This document shows positions 18,270 through 28,619 of a DNA stretch of 64,000 nucleotides, one piece after another. The notes beneath the pieces are model-generated. The model was not told the origin of the DNA, made no database searches, and worked only from the letters and a program-made list of their open reading frames with translations. The DNA is from Thiogranum sp. (GTDB lineage: Bacteria; Pseudomonadota; Gammaproteobacteria; DSM-19610): positions 16,072-80,071 of the forward strand of contig JASBSN010000017.1 in the NCBI GenBank assembly GCA_030148915.1, written 5' to 3'. The position numbers were made by a program, and so were the translations under genes. Each line of letters starts with the position of its first letter. Within the stretch, counting starts at the first letter, position 1.

Positions 18270-18969
18270 CCCGGTGCTCGGCGAATTTGTAACCGATGCC
18301 CCAGACGGTGAGGATATAGTGCGGTTGCGCCGGTTGTTGTTCGATTTTGGCGCGCAGGCGGTTGATGTGCGAGTTGACGGTGTGTTCGTAACCGTCATGG
18401 CCGTAGCCCCAGACCAGATCCAACAGTTGGGCGCGGCTGTAGACCCGCCCCGGATGCCGGGCGAAATGCAGCAACAGGTCGAACTCCCGCCCGGTGAGGT
18501 GCACTTCACGGTCCTCGAGCAGCACGCGCCGGCGCGAGGTGTCGATGGTCAGCGCCCCGAGATGCAGCGGCTCATCGGTCTCGGCGCCCGGTTCGGTCAT
18601 TGCCTCGGCGCGCCGGAACAGCGCTTTGACCCGCGCCAGCAGTTCGCGGATGCTGAACGGTTTAGTGACATAATCATCGGCCCCGACTTCCAGGCCCAGC
18701 ACCCGGTCGAACTCGGTGGACTTGGCGGTCAGCATCAGAATCGGCAGGTAATCCGGCCGGGCGCGCAGGCGCCGGCAGATCTCCAGACCGTCCAGACCCG
18801 GCAGCATCAGGTCCAGAATGACCAGGTCGGCCTGGGTGTCGGCGAGCCGCTGCAGCGCGCTGTTGCCGTCGCCGGCTTGCAGCACCTCATAGCCGGCGTC
18901 GCGCAAATGCAGGCTCAGCAGTTGCGCCAGGTCCAGGTTGTCTTCCACCACCAGAATGCGGCGTGTCAC
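18262..18969 (-). CDS. OmpR-family response regulator
   Basis: A 235-residue regulator. The receiver domain has the acidic pocket ED at 9–10, phosphoacceptor D53 (VILDLMLPGLDG), conserved Thr in LMLTAKS and Lys in YVTKPFS. The C-terminal winged-helix domain has VHLTGREFDLLLHFARHPG and VNSHINRLRAKIE. It overlaps its kinase gene by eight bases. The likely targets are the bufferin operon, whose promoter region holds inverted repeats, and possibly itself. Confidence 0.95.
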   Translation of the reverse strand: MTRRILVVEDNLDLAQLLSLHLRDAGYEVLQAGDGNSALQRLADTQADLVILDLMLPGLDGLEICRRLRARPDYLPILMLTAKSTEFDRVLGLEVGADDYVTKPFSIRELLARVKALFRRAEAMTEPGAETDEPLHLGALTIDTSRRRVLLEDREVHLTGREFDLLLHFARHPGRVYSRAQLLDLVWGYGHDGYEHTVNSHINRLRAKIEQQPAQPHYILTVWGIGYKFAEHRDA

Positions 18970-19075
18970 GGGGGTGCCTCCAAAAGCGGCTTCAGCATTG
19001 GACAGGAAACCATGCGAAAGTCACGAAATCATCCCGAGCCGCAGCCCCGGACGTGCCACGCGTCCCGGGGACGGG

Positions 19076-20617
19076 TCAGTGCAGCGGTTGTCCGGCCTGC
19101 CTGGGGCGGGGCGACAGAGGCGGGTGCTGTTCTCGCTGACGCAGTGCGCGGGCGTAGTCAGCGAGATCACCGTGCAGCAGTGCCGCGTACAGCTCGCTGT
19201 AGCGTGTCGCGCTGTCGGTCCAGGAGAAGTCGCGCTGCATGCCGGCAATCACCAGTTTCCACCAGTCGACGCGGTGATTGCGGTACAGCGACAGCGCGCT
19301 CAGACAGGTCGCGAGCAGAGCCTCGGGGCTGTCATCGTCGAAACACAGGCCGGTGGCGCTGCGACCGTCCAGCGTCGCCTGATTGAAATCAACAATGGTG
19401 TCGGCCAAGCCGCCGGTGCGCCGGGCGATCGGCACCGTGCCGTAAAACTGGGCGTACATCTGATTGAGGCCGCAGGGTTCGTAGCGCGAGGGTATCAGCA
19501 GCGCGTCGGCGCCGGCCTGCAGGCGATGGGCGAGCTGTTCGTCGTAGCCGGCGTATATCGAGACCTGACGGGGATAGCGCCGCGCGGCCTCGCGCAGTTG
19601 GAGTTCCAACGCCTGCTCGCCCGCACCCAGGGCCACCACCTGCACCGGATGTGCGGCCAGCTGATCGAGTATTTCGACAATCAGATCGACGCCTTTTTGT
19701 TCCACCAACCGCCCGACGTAGCCGAGCACCAGCGGTTGCGAGCTTACCGGCAGGCCGTGATCGCGCTGCAGGGTGAATTTATTGAACAGCTTGTGCTGCA
19801 GCGTGTGTACATCGTAGCGCCGCGCAATGCGGGGGTCGGTGCCCGGATTCCAGGTGTCGGGGTCGATGCCGTTGAGAATACCGCTGAGATCCGCCGAGCG
19901 GTGTTCCAGCAGACCCTCCAGCCCATAGCCGAAGGCCTCGGAGCGGATCTCGCGGGCATAGGTGGGGCTGACGGTGGTGATGTGGTCGGCGTTGGCGATG
20001 CCGCCCTTGATGAAAGACAGCTGGTTGTGAAATTCCAGCCCGTCGATGGACCACAGGGCGTGGGGTAGTTGCAGCGCCTCGAACGTCGAGGCCGGGAACA
20101 AGCCCTGGTAAGACAGATTGTGAATGGTGAACAGGGTGGCCGGACGCTCTGCGCGTTGTGACAGCAACGCCGGCACCAGCCCGGTCTGCCAGTCGTTGCA
20201 GTGCACCAGCTTGGCGCGCCAGGTGGGGTCGCCTTCGCCGAGGCTGAGGCTGACACAGGCGCGCGCGAACAGCGCAAAGCGCGCGGCGTTGTCCGGCCAG
20301 TCGCGCCCGTCGGCCTGCAGGTAAGGGTTACCGCGGCGGTCGAAATACTCCGGTGCGTCGACCAGGTAGAGCGCAACTTCGCTGTCGGGCAGGCGCCCGC
20401 GCAGGATGCGCACCGGCGTGTCGCTGCCGGCGAGCTTCAGACACGAGACCTCGCTGAGTGCGCCGGCCCGCTCCAGCGCCGCCGGATACGCCGGCATCGC
20501 CAGCCGAATGTCGTGTTCGAGCTGCAACAGCGCTTTGGGCAGACTGCCACTGACATCCGCCAGGCCGCCGGTTTTGATCAGCGGATAGGCTTCACTGGTG
20601 CAGAACAGGATATTCAT
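19076..20617 (-). CDS. glgA: Glycogen synthase (ADP-glucose)
   Basis: A 513-residue GT5 enzyme, slightly longer than the usual 477. The ADP-glucose binding motif KTGGLADVSG is at residues 15–24; HNLSYQG and the C-terminal PSRYEPCGLNQMYAQFYG with TGGLADTIVD are present. It adds glucose from ADP-glucose to growing glycogen chains in the cytoplasm. No other glg gene is nearby, so branching enzyme and ADP-glucose pyrophosphorylase are elsewhere. The sucrose synthase in this window may be a second source of ADP-glucose. Confidence 0.96.
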   Translation of the reverse strand: MNILFCTSEAYPLIKTGGLADVSGSLPKALLQLEHDIRLAMPAYPAALERAGALSEVSCLKLAGSDTPVRILRGRLPDSEVALYLVDAPEYFDRRGNPYLQADGRDWPDNAARFALFARACVSLSLGEGDPTWRAKLVHCNDWQTGLVPALLSQRAERPATLFTIHNLSYQGLFPASTFEALQLPHALWSIDGLEFHNQLSFIKGGIANADHITTVSPTYAREIRSEAFGYGLEGLLEHRSADLSGILNGIDPDTWNPGTDPRIARRYDVHTLQHKLFNKFTLQRDHGLPVSSQPLVLGYVGRLVEQKGVDLIVEILDQLAAHPVQVVALGAGEQALELQLREAARRYPRQVSIYAGYDEQLAHRLQAGADALLIPSRYEPCGLNQMYAQFYGTVPIARRTGGLADTIVDFNQATLDGRSATGLCFDDDSPEALLATCLSALSLYRNHRVDWWKLVIAGMQRDFSWTDSATRYSELYAALLHGDLADYARALRQREQHPPLSPRPRQAGQPLH

Positions 20618-20780
20618 TAGCGTCCTCCAGCGGTTGCCTGATAATACACACGCAATGGCTCGCTTGGCCAGTTGGGTCCGCTTCGCGCAGGCATCGGACG
20701 CTCACCCGGCGTGGCCCGGAAACGGGGCACACATACTGTTATAATAAGCGCCCCTAATTCCTGATGGGTAAAAGGTTTTT

Positions 20781-22931
20781 ATGTCGCCGGCGGCCAATTC
20801 GTTATTTTCCTATCGCCCTTACTGGGCGAAGCGCTTCGGTACCGCTCCGGTGCTGCCGATGTCGCGGGCCGAAATGGACGCGCTCGGCTGGGACGCCTGC
20901 GACATCATTCTGGTGACCGGCGATGCCTATGTCGATCACCCCAGCTTTGGCATGGCGGTGATCGGGCGAGTGCTGGAGGCCCAGGGATTCCGGGTAGGTA
21001 TCATCGCCCAGCCGGATTGGACGTCGGTGGACGCCTTTACCGCCCTTGGCCGGCCGCGTCTGTTTTTCGGTGTCACGGCCGGAAACATGGACTCGATGGT
21101 CAACCGCTACACAGCGGACCGCAAAATCCGCTCCGATGATGCTTATACCCCCGGCGGCCAGGGCGGCAGCCGGCCCGATCGCTCGCTGCTGGTGTACGCG
21201 CAGCGTTGTCGGGAAGCCTGGCGTGATGTGCCGTTGATTCTTGGCGGCATCGAAGCCAGCCTGCGGCGCATTGCCCACTACGACTACTGGTCGGATAAGG
21301 TGCGGCGCAGCGTACTGCTCGATGCCAAAGCCGATTTGCTGGTCTATGGCAACGGTGAAAGGCAGATCGTTGAAATCGCCCACCGTCTGGCCGGCGGCGA
21401 AGCGCTCGAGACTATCACCGATGTGCGCGGCACGGCGTTCATCGCCACCCAGGCGCGCGACGGCTGGACCGAGATAGACTCCCAGCTCATCGACGAGCCG
21501 GGCGAGCTGCAAACGCCGGTCGATCCCTACGCCGCCCAGAGTGCGCCCGAGTGCAGCGGCAAGGCCGGAGACCGGGCCGAGAGCGTGGTGGCGTTCCCGC
21601 GCCGCGCGCGCCCCACGCGCGAACGCAGTGTCATCCGCATGCCGGCGTTCGAGGTGCTGAAAAACGATCCGGTATTGTATGCGCACGCCTCGCGGGTGCT
21701 GCACCTGGAGACCAACCCCGGTAACGCGCGGGCGCTGGTGCAGCGTCACGGCAAGCGCGATGTGTGGCTCAATCCGCCGCCACTGCCGTTGAGTACCCGC
21801 GAACTGGATCGGGTGTTTGAATTGCCCTATACGCGTATGCCGCATGGCACCTACGGCGGCGCGCGCATCCCGGCTTACGAAATGATCCGCTTCTCGGTCA
21901 ATATCATGCGCGGCTGTTTTGGCGGCTGTACTTTCTGTTCGATCACCGAACATGAAGGGCGCATCATCCAGAGCCGCTCGGAAGACTCCATCGTGCGCGA
22001 GATCGAAACCATTCGTGATACCACACCCGGTTTCACCGGGGTGATTTCCGATGTCGGCGGGCCCACGGCGAATATGTACCGGCTCGCCTGCAAGAGCCCG
22101 ACAATAGAAGCCGCCTGCCGCCGGCCTTCTTGCGTCTACCCCGGCATTTGCTCCAATCTCAACACTGACCACGCGCCGTTGATTCGTCTCTACCGCCGTT
22201 TGCGCGAACTGCCCGGGGTAAAAAAAGTACTGGTTGCCTCGGGCTTGCGTTATGACCTGGCGGTCAAATCCCCGGAGTATGTCAAAGAGCTGGTCACGCA
22301 CCATGTCGGCGGTTACCTGAAGATCGCTCCGGAGCACACCGAAGACGGCCCGCTGTCGAAAATGATGAAACCGGGCATGGGAGCCTACGACGAGTTCAAA
22401 GCGCTGTTCGACAAGTTTTCGCAGCAGGCGGGCAAGGAGCAGTACCTGATCCCCTATTTTATCGCCGCGCATCCCGGCACCACCCAAGAGGATATGATGA
22501 ACCTGGCCTTATGGTTGAAGCGCAATGGTTTTCGTGCCGACCAGGTACAGACCTTTCTGCCCTCGCCGATGGCCACCGCCACCGCCATGTACCATTCCGG
22601 GCGCAATCCGTTGCGTCGTATCAGGCGCACCGGCGAACAGCTGGCCATCCCCCGTGGGCTGAAGATGCGCCGGCTGCACAAGGCCTTTCTCCGTTATCAC
22701 GACGCCGATAACTGGCCGTTGCTGCGCGAGGCGCTAAAACGCATGGGCCGCGCGGACCTGATCGGCAACGGCAAGCGCCACCTGGTGCCGGCCTGGCAGC
22801 CGCGGGGTACCGGCGGCGCGGCACACCGCGCCGGGCGGGGGAAAGCTTTTCGCACTCAGCATACTGGCCTGCCGGATGCGCTGACCAAGAAACCCGCGGC
22901 GCGCCGGGCGGGCGCCGCCAGGCGGCGTTAA
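20781..22931 (+). CDS. ygiQ: YgiQ-family radical SAM protein
   Basis: A 716-residue protein of the YgiQ family. It has the family's N-terminal domain ([40 protein letters not shown]), and the radical SAM cluster motif CFGGCTFC at C379, C383 and C386. Later it has [25 protein letters not shown] and [20 protein letters not shown]. The Arg/Ala-rich C-terminal tail is loose. The family is widespread but its reaction is not firmly known. The stop codon directly abuts the ccmA ATG. Confidence 0.95.
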   Translation: MSPAANSLFSYRPYWAKRFGTAPVLPMSRAEMDALGWDACDIILVTGDAYVDHPSFGMAVIGRVLEAQGFRVGIIAQPDWTSVDAFTALGRPRLFFGVTAGNMDSMVNRYTADRKIRSDDAYTPGGQGGSRPDRSLLVYAQRCREAWRDVPLILGGIEASLRRIAHYDYWSDKVRRSVLLDAKADLLVYGNGERQIVEIAHRLAGGEALETITDVRGTAFIATQARDGWTEIDSQLIDEPGELQTPVDPYAAQSAPECSGKAGDRAESVVAFPRRARPTRERSVIRMPAFEVLKNDPVLYAHASRVLHLETNPGNARALVQRHGKRDVWLNPPPLPLSTRELDRVFELPYTRMPHGTYGGARIPAYEMIRFSVNIMRGCFGGCTFCSITEHEGRIIQSRSEDSIVREIETIRDTTPGFTGVISDVGGPTANMYRLACKSPTIEAACRRPSCVYPGICSNLNTDHAPLIRLYRRLRELPGVKKVLVASGLRYDLAVKSPEYVKELVTHHVGGYLKIAPEHTEDGPLSKMMKPGMGAYDEFKALFDKFSQQAGKEQYLIPYFIAAHPGTTQEDMMNLALWLKRNGFRADQVQTFLPSPMATATAMYHSGRNPLRRIRRTGEQLAIPRGLKMRRLHKAFLRYHDADNWPLLREALKRMGRADLIGNGKRHLVPAWQPRGTGGAAHRAGRGKAFRTQHTGLPDALTKKPAARRAGAARRR

Positions 22932-23570
22932 ATGAGCGCTGTGCCGGCGGCGCGTGGCCTGGAGGCCAGAAGTCTGGGTTGTATGCGCAATGATCGCAGC
23001 CTGTTCGAGGCCTTGTCGTTTCGCCTGGCCCCCGGTCAGGCGCTGTTGCTGGAAGGTCGCAACGGCAGCGGCAAAACCTCGTTGTTGCGGATTCTCTGCG
23101 GGTTACGCCGCCCGGACGACGGCGCCCTGCACTGGGACGGCGAGGATGTTTTCCGCCTGGGGCCGGAGTACCACGCGCAGATCGCCTACGTCGGTCACCG
23201 CGACGGCGTCAAGCACGATCTGACCGCCGGCGAGAACCTGAAGGTGGCGCGCGGTCTGGGTCGGCCCAATCCGGCGCTCAGTCTCGAACAGGCGCTCGAT
23301 CAGGTCGAGCTCTGGGACCACGAAGATGTCCCGGCGAGAAACCTCTCGGCGGGACAGCAGCGGCGTCTGGCGCTGGCGCGGCTGTTGGTCACCCGGGCAA
23401 AGTTGTGGATTCTGGATGAACCTTTTACCTCGCTGGACAGTCATGGTATCGGTATTGTCGAAAGTCTGTTCGCCCAACACGTGGCCGACGGTGGTATGCT
23501 TGCGGTTACTTCGCACCACGCCGTCAGTTGGAATGACACTGATATTATTCGTATAAATCTGTCGCCATGA
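22932..23570 (+). CDS. ccmA: Heme exporter ATP-binding protein CcmA
   Basis: A 212-residue ABC ATPase: Walker A GRNGSGKT at residues 42–49, signature LSAGQQRR near 137, Walker B LWILDEPF. It powers the CcmABCD complex, which releases heme-loaded CcmE for cytochrome c assembly. It directly follows ygiQ and overlaps ccmB by four bases, beginning a nine-gene operon whose members mostly overlap by one to four bases. Confidence 0.96.
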   Translation: MSAVPAARGLEARSLGCMRNDRSLFEALSFRLAPGQALLLEGRNGSGKTSLLRILCGLRRPDDGALHWDGEDVFRLGPEYHAQIAYVGHRDGVKHDLTAGENLKVARGLGRPNPALSLEQALDQVELWDHEDVPARNLSAGQQRRLALARLLVTRAKLWILDEPFTSLDSHGIGIVESLFAQHVADGGMLAVTSHHAVSWNDTDIIRINLSP

Positions 23571-24250
23571 CTACCGCGTCCCTTAACCGCGCCTTCGCAC
23601 TGCTGCTGTGGCGAGACTTGCTGCTGGCCTTCCGGCGGCGTACCGAGTTGCTCAACCCGCTGCTGTTTTTTGTGCTGGTGACGACCCTGTTTCCGCTCGG
23701 TATCGGTGCCGATCCGGCGCTGCTGCGCCAGATCGCCCCCGGTATTATCTGGGTGGCGGCGCTACTGGCGGCGATGTTGTCGCTGGACAGTGTGTTTCGC
23801 TCGGATTTCGAGGACGGCTCGCTGGAGCAGTTTCTACTCAGCGCCCAACCGCTATCGGTGCTGGTGCTGGCCAAGGTCATCGTGCACTGGTTGATTACCG
23901 GTTTGCCGCTGCTGATAGTCGCCCCGTTGCTGGGCCTGTTGCTCAATCTGCCGGGCGAGAGTATTGCCACGCTGATGCTGACGCTGTTATTGGGGACACC
24001 GGTGCTGAGCCTGGTCGGCGCCATCGGCGTGGCCTTGACCGTGGGTCTGCGCCGCGGCGGTATGATCCTCTCGCTGCTGGTGTTGCCGTTGTATATTCCG
24101 GTGCTGATTTTTGCCGCCGACGCGGTGCAGAGCGCCGGCGCCGGCTTGTCGATTTCGGCGCATCTGTCGCTGCTCGCCGCGTTGCTGATGCTCTCGGTGA
24201 GTCTGTCACCGCTGGCGACAGCCGCCGCGCTTAAAATAAGCCTGGGTTGA
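23567..24250 (+). CDS. ccmB: Heme exporter membrane protein CcmB
   Basis: A 227-residue inner-membrane protein with six hydrophobic segments and family motifs LLWRDLLLAFRRRTELLNPLLFF, PGIIWVAALLAAMLSLD and FEDGSLEQFLLS (shown in parts). It is the permease half paired with CcmA. It overlaps ccmA by four bases and is followed by ccmC after three. Confidence 0.96.
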   Translation: MTTASLNRAFALLLWRDLLLAFRRRTELLNPLLFFVLVTTLFPLGIGADPALLRQIAPGIIWVAALLAAMLSLDSVFRSDFEDGSLEQFLLSAQPLSVLVLAKVIVHWLITGLPLLIVAPLLGLLLNLPGESIATLMLTLLLGTPVLSLVGAIGVALTVGLRRGGMILSLLVLPLYIPVLIFAADAVQSAGAGLSISAHLSLLAALLMLSVSLSPLATAAALKISLG

Positions 24251-24253
24251 ATT

Positions 24254-24991
24254 ATGCTGCGTTTTTTCCACCAACTGGGTTCACCGAAACATTTTTACCG
24301 CATCGCCGGGGCGTGGATCCCGTGGCTGGCGGCGGCCTGTGGAGTGCTGGTGCTCTACGGTCTCTACCAGGGTATGGTGGTGGCGCCGACCGATTACCAG
24401 CAGGGCGACAGCTACCGCATTATGTTCATTCACGTGCCCAGTGCCTGGATGTCGCTATTTATTTATGTCGTCATGGCGGCGGCCGGCGCCATCGGACTTA
24501 TCTGGCACATGAAACTGGCCGAAGTGATTGCTATCAGCAGCGCGCCGATCGGCGCCTCGTTTACTTTTTTGGCGTTGATTACCGGTTCCATTTGGGGGAA
24601 ACCGATGTGGGGCACCTGGTGGGTGTGGGACGCGCGACTGACCTCGGAACTGATCCTGCTGTTTCTCTACCTGGGCGTGATGGCGTTGTACAGCGCCGTC
24701 GATGATAAGCGCACCGCGGCGCGCGCCGCCGCTATCCTGGCCATTGTCGGCGTGGTGAACATTCCCATCATTCATTACTCGGTGGAATGGTGGAACACCC
24801 TTCATCAGGGACCGACGGTGACTAAATTCGGCGCACCCTCGATCGATCTGCGCATGTTGATACCGTTGTTGGTGATGGCGGTCGCCTTCAAGCTGTTTTA
24901 TCTGCTGGTGGTGCTGATGCGCGCGCGCGTCGAGGTGCTGGAGCGCGAGCGCAACGCCCGCTGGGTGCGGGAGCTGGTGGAGCGATCATGA
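24254..24991 (+). CDS. ccmC: Heme-handling protein CcmC
   Basis: A 245-residue, six-helix membrane protein. The heme-binding WWD domain reads [19 protein letters not shown]. Conserved histidines flank it (IHVPSAW and [13 protein letters not shown]). CcmC loads heme onto CcmE in the periplasm. Its TGA overlaps the ccmD start (ATGA). Confidence 0.97.
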   Translation: MLRFFHQLGSPKHFYRIAGAWIPWLAAACGVLVLYGLYQGMVVAPTDYQQGDSYRIMFIHVPSAWMSLFIYVVMAAAGAIGLIWHMKLAEVIAISSAPIGASFTFLALITGSIWGKPMWGTWWVWDARLTSELILLFLYLGVMALYSAVDDKRTAARAAAILAIVGVVNIPIIHYSVEWWNTLHQGPTVTKFGAPSIDLRMLIPLLVMAVAFKLFYLLVVLMRARVEVLERERNARWVRELVERS

Positions 24992-25158
24992 ACCTGCAAG
25001 CGTTTTTTCATATGGGCGGCTACGCCGTCTACGTCTGGAGTTCCTATGCCATCGCGCTGGTGGTTCTGGTGGCCAATATCCTGGCCCCCCTGCGCCAGCG
25101 CCGCCGGTTGTTAAGACAACTGGCGCGGCGTCAACGACGCGAAAGGAGACAACCGTGA
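24988..25158 (+). CDS. ccmD: Heme exporter small subunit CcmD
   Basis: A 56-residue protein: [20 protein letters not shown] leads into one membrane helix (about 20–34), followed by a very basic cytoplasmic tail. This is the standard CcmD form. It starts at ATG 24988 inside the ccmC stop and overlaps the ccmE GTG by four bases. CcmD helps release holo-CcmE from CcmC. Confidence 0.93.
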   Translation: MNLQAFFHMGGYAVYVWSSYAIALVVLVANILAPLRQRRRLLRQLARRQRRERRQP

Positions 25159-25619
25159 GAGCGGCACGCAAGAAACGGCTCTATCTGATACTGCTGATCG
25201 TCGCCGGTGTGGGTGTGGCCGCCGCATTGGCGCTGAACGCCTTCAACCAAAACCTGATGTTCTTTTACTCGCCGAGCGAAGTGAGCTCGGGCAAGGCGCC
25301 GCCCGGGCATGCTTTCCGGCTCGGCGGCCTGGTTACCGAGGGTAGCGTCAAGCGCCTGAGCAATGGTCTGACCACCCGCTTCGAGGTGACCGACATGGAC
25401 AAGACGGTGAGTATCGAGTACACCGGGATTCTGCCGGATCTGTTTCGCGAAGGGCAGGGCATAGTCGCGCACGGCAAACTGCGCGGCGACGGGGTGTTCG
25501 TCGCCGATGAAGTACTGGCCAAACACGATGAGAAATACATGCCTCCGGAGGTGGCCGCGGCGCTGAAAGACTCCCACGACAAGGGTGTCGCCGCCGGCGC
25601 TAAGGAGGCAGGCTTATGA
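25155..25619 (+). CDS. ccmE: Heme chaperone CcmE
   Basis: A 154-residue periplasmic protein anchored by an N-terminal helix (about 9–30). The heme-binding His is H124 in AKHDEKY, with the partner Tyr at 128 (HxxxY form). FFYSPSEV and [12 protein letters not shown] are family motifs. It starts at GTG 25155, overlapping ccmD, with AGGAG upstream. It carries heme covalently to the CcmF/CcmH ligation complex. Confidence 0.96.
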   Translation: MRAARKKRLYLILLIVAGVGVAAALALNAFNQNLMFFYSPSEVSSGKAPPGHAFRLGGLVTEGSVKRLSNGLTTRFEVTDMDKTVSIEYTGILPDLFREGQGIVAHGKLRGDGVFVADEVLAKHDEKYMPPEVAAALKDSHDKGVAAGAKEAGL

Positions 25620-27601
25620 TCCCCGAACTCGGTCATTTCGCGCTGATCCTGGCGCTGTGCATGGCGCTGTTGCTGGCCAGCGTGCCACTGCTCGGCACCT
25701 TCACGCGCACGCCGGCCTGGGTAGCGCTGGCCCGGCCGTTGGCGTGGGCGCAGTTCGTGTTTCTGGCCGTGGCCTTTGCGGTGTTGACGCACGCTTTCCT
25801 GGTAGACGATTTCTCGGTGCTGTATGTGGCCAACCACGGCAACACCAAGCTCCCGGAAATTTATAAAATATCCGCGGTCTGGGGCGCGCACGAAGGCTCG
25901 CTGCTGCTCTGGGCGCTGATTCTCGGCGGCTGGACCATGGCCGTGTCGCTGTTCGCGCGTAACCTGTCCGAGGAGATGCAGGCGCGGGTGCTCTCGGTGA
26001 TGGGTATGGTCAGTATCGGTTTTCTGTCTTTCCTGCTCTTTACCTCCAATCCCTTCGAGCGGATATTCCCGGTGCCGGTGGAGGGCGGGGAGCTCAATCC
26101 CTTGTTGCAGGACCCCGGCCTGGCGATTCATCCGCCGATGCTCTATATGGGCTACGTCGGTATGTCGGTGGCCTTTTCCTTTGCCATCGCCGCGTTGATC
26201 GGTGGCCGTCTGGACGCGGCCTGGGCGCGTTGGTCACGGCCCTGGACGCTGGTCGCCTGGATGTTTCTGACCGTCGGTATTGTGCTCGGCAGCTGGTGGG
26301 CCTATAACGAACTGGGCTGGGGTGGCTGGTGGTTCTGGGATCCGGTGGAGAACGCCTCGTTGATGCCGTGGCTGGCCGGCACGGCGCTGGTGCACTCGCT
26401 GGCGGTCACGGAAAAACGCGGCGCATTCAAGCGCTGGACGGTGCTGCTGGCACTGCTGGCTTTTTCGCTCAGCCTGCTGGGGACCTTCCTGGTGCGCTCA
26501 GGGGTGTTGACTTCGGTGCACGCCTTTGCCTCCGATCCGGCGCGCGGTCTGTTTATCCTGATGTTCCTGATGCTGGTGATCGGCGGTTCACTGTTGCTCT
26601 ACGCGGTGCGCGCGCCGGAAATCTCGCGCGGCGGTGGTTTCGCCGGCGTGTCGCGCGAAAGCCTGTTGCTGAGTAACAATGTGCTGCTGGTGCTGATGAC
26701 CGCGCTGGTGCTGATCGGTACGCTGGCGCCGCTGCTCTATGACGCCCTGGGATGGGGCAAGATTTCTGTGGGCTTTCCCTGGTTCAACAGTATGCTGGTG
26801 ACCTTCATGCCGCTGATGGTGGTGCTGATGGGCGTCGGCCCGCTGACCCGCTGGAAGCAACAGGAGCCGGGCGAGTTGGTGCGTCGTCTGCGTGTCGCGC
26901 TGGCCGTCAGTATTATCGCGGGATTGGCCGTAGCGCTGCCGTTGCTCGGTGATTCCTGGTCACTGGGTCTGGCGCTCGGCCTGTCGTTATGGCTGCTGAC
27001 CACGCTGCTCATCGGCCTACGCCTGCGCCTGCGCGCCAAGGGCGGAATCGGGGGTATCTGGCAGGACTTTGCCGGGCGCGGTGGGCGCAGCTACTACGGC
27101 ATGTGGCTGGCGCATCTGGGCGTGGCGTTTTTTATTCTCGGTATCACGGTCGCTACGCAGTTCGATATCGAGAAGGATGAACGTATGAGCCCGGGTCAGA
27201 GCGTGGAACTGGCCGGTTACGATATCCGTTTCGAGGGCGTCAGTGTGGTTCAGGGGCCGAACTATCAGGCCGAACGCGGCACGCTGCACCTGTCGCGCGA
27301 CGGTGTCGAGTTCGCCGTGCTGCATCCGGAAAAACGCGTCTATCAGGTGCAGCGCAAACCGATGACCGAATCCGGCGTCGACGCCGGATTCATGCGCGAT
27401 ATCTATGTTTCGCTGGGCGAGCCGCTGCCCAACGGTGACTGGAGTCTGCGGGTGTATTACAAGCCGCTGATTCGCTGGATCTGGTTCGGCGGTTTACTGA
27501 TCGCCGCCGGAGGCCTGCTGGCGGCCAGTGATCCGCGCTACCGCTTGCGCCATCGGCGCGGCGCAAGCGAGGGCGTGGTGCCGGCCGGGGGTGTCGCCTG
27601 A
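25616..27601 (+). CDS. ccmF: Cytochrome c heme lyase subunit CcmF
   Basis: A 661-residue integral membrane protein with about 15 hydrophobic segments. The WWD domain is [19 protein letters not shown]. Heme-ligand histidines fit [11 protein letters not shown] and the region [14 protein letters not shown] periplasmic domain precedes the last helix. CcmF reduces and ligates heme to apocytochrome c. It overlaps both neighbours by one to four bases. Confidence 0.97.
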   Translation: MIPELGHFALILALCMALLLASVPLLGTFTRTPAWVALARPLAWAQFVFLAVAFAVLTHAFLVDDFSVLYVANHGNTKLPEIYKISAVWGAHEGSLLLWALILGGWTMAVSLFARNLSEEMQARVLSVMGMVSIGFLSFLLFTSNPFERIFPVPVEGGELNPLLQDPGLAIHPPMLYMGYVGMSVAFSFAIAALIGGRLDAAWARWSRPWTLVAWMFLTVGIVLGSWWAYNELGWGGWWFWDPVENASLMPWLAGTALVHSLAVTEKRGAFKRWTVLLALLAFSLSLLGTFLVRSGVLTSVHAFASDPARGLFILMFLMLVIGGSLLLYAVRAPEISRGGGFAGVSRESLLLSNNVLLVLMTALVLIGTLAPLLYDALGWGKISVGFPWFNSMLVTFMPLMVVLMGVGPLTRWKQQEPGELVRRLRVALAVSIIAGLAVALPLLGDSWSLGLALGLSLWLLTTLLIGLRLRLRAKGGIGGIWQDFAGRGGRSYYGMWLAHLGVAFFILGITVATQFDIEKDERMSPGQSVELAGYDIRFEGVSVVQGPNYQAERGTLHLSRDGVEFAVLHPEKRVYQVQRKPMTESGVDAGFMRDIYVSLGEPLPNGDWSLRVYYKPLIRWIWFGGLLIAAGGLLAASDPRYRLRHRRGASEGVVPAGGVA

Positions 27602-28143
27602 TGCCGCGTTTTGTCCGCTATTTGCTGCCATTGGCGCTGTTTCTCGCCATGGCCGCATTGCTCTACCGCGGGCTGAGTATCGATCCGCATCTGGTGCCCT
27701 CGCCGCTGATCGGTAAACCGGCGCCGGCGTTCTCGCTGCAGCGACTGGAAGACCCGGCGGTCACGCTCAGCAATGCCGATTTCAAAGGGCAGGTGTCGTT
27801 GCTCAATGTCTGGGCCACCTGGTGCGTGTCTTGTCGCGCCGAACACGCCGTGCTGATGCAGTTGGCGCAAAGCGGCGCGGTACCGATCTACGGGCTCAAT
27901 TACAAAGACGAACGCCCGGCGGCGAAGCGCTGGTTGCAGCAGTTCGGCGATCCCTACCGCGCCAACGCGTTTGACGCCGACGGCCGGGTGGGAATCGACT
28001 GGGGCGTGTACGGCACGCCCGAAACCTTTGTTATCGATAAGCGTGGCGTGATCCGCCACAAATACACCGGCCCGCTGACCCACGATATCGTGCGGCGTGA
28101 AATTCTGCCGTTGGTGCAACAACTCAAAGCCGAACAGGGGTGA
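27601..28143 (+). CDS. ccmG: Thiol-disulfide oxidoreductase CcmG (DsbE)
   Basis: A 180-residue thioredoxin-fold protein with an N-terminal membrane anchor. The active site is WCVSC (C75, C78) in NVWATWCVSCRAE, with the family's GVYGTPETFVIDKRG cis-proline region. It keeps apocytochrome or CcmH cysteines reduced in the periplasm. It overlaps ccmF by one base and ccmH by up to four. Confidence 0.95.
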   Translation: MPRFVRYLLPLALFLAMAALLYRGLSIDPHLVPSPLIGKPAPAFSLQRLEDPAVTLSNADFKGQVSLLNVWATWCVSCRAEHAVLMQLAQSGAVPIYGLNYKDERPAAKRWLQQFGDPYRANAFDADGRVGIDWGVYGTPETFVIDKRGVIRHKYTGPLTHDIVRREILPLVQQLKAEQG

Positions 28144-28619
28144 AAATGCCACGTCTTTTTCTCGCCGGCTGCCTGTGTCTGCAGTTGCTGCCGGCGCTGG
28201 CCGGAACCGAAATGTTTGATTTTAGCGGCAAGGTGGGCGAGCAGCGCTACATGGCGTTGATCGGCCAGTTGCGCTGCCTGGTGTGTCAGAATCAGTCGCT
28301 CGCCGACTCCGACGCCGAATTGGCGCACGATTTGCGCGTCGAGGTCTACGAACATATGCAGCAGGGCCAGAGCGACCAGCAGGTGATCGATTTTCTGGTC
28401 GCGCGTTACGGCGATTTCGTCCTCTATAAACCGCCGGTGAAGCCCTCCACCTACCTGCTTTGGTACGGACCTTTTGTGTTGCTGGTGCTTGGCCTGATAG
28501 TGCTGCTGATAAATATCCGTCGGCGCGGCCGCCAGGCGCAGGAACATTTTTCAGCCGATGAACAGGCGCGCATCGATGCCTTGCTGACGGATAAAAACCG
28601 CCAGGAGAACGGCTCATGA
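28140..28619 (+). CDS. ccmH: Cytochrome c maturation protein CcmH
   Basis: A 159-residue protein with a signal peptide and the signature LRCLVCQNQ (C46, C49), followed by DLRVEVYEHMQQGQSD and a C-terminal membrane helix. The cysteines handle the apocytochrome heme-site thiols. Start: GTG 28140 overlaps the ccmG stop; ATG 28146 is also possible and has AGGGG at better spacing. CcmH and CcmI are separate proteins here, unlike the fused form of E. coli. Confidence 0.94.
   Translation: MKMPRLFLAGCLCLQLLPALAGTEMFDFSGKVGEQRYMALIGQLRCLVCQNQSLADSDAELAHDLRVEVYEHMQQGQSDQQVIDFLVARYGDFVLYKPPVKPSTYLLWYGPFVLLVLGLIVLLINIRRRGRQAQEHFSADEQARIDALLTDKNRQENGS

Noticed and set aside
18999..19075. Terminator between glgA and the response regulator
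   Set aside because: A GC-rich imperfect hairpin near 19043–19068 exists, but it has a bulge and no T-run on either side.
20802..22487. 561-residue open frame opposite ygiQ
   Set aside because: It lies wholly inside a well-recognised gene on the other strand, is low in family-like motifs and is typical of GC-rich antisense frames.
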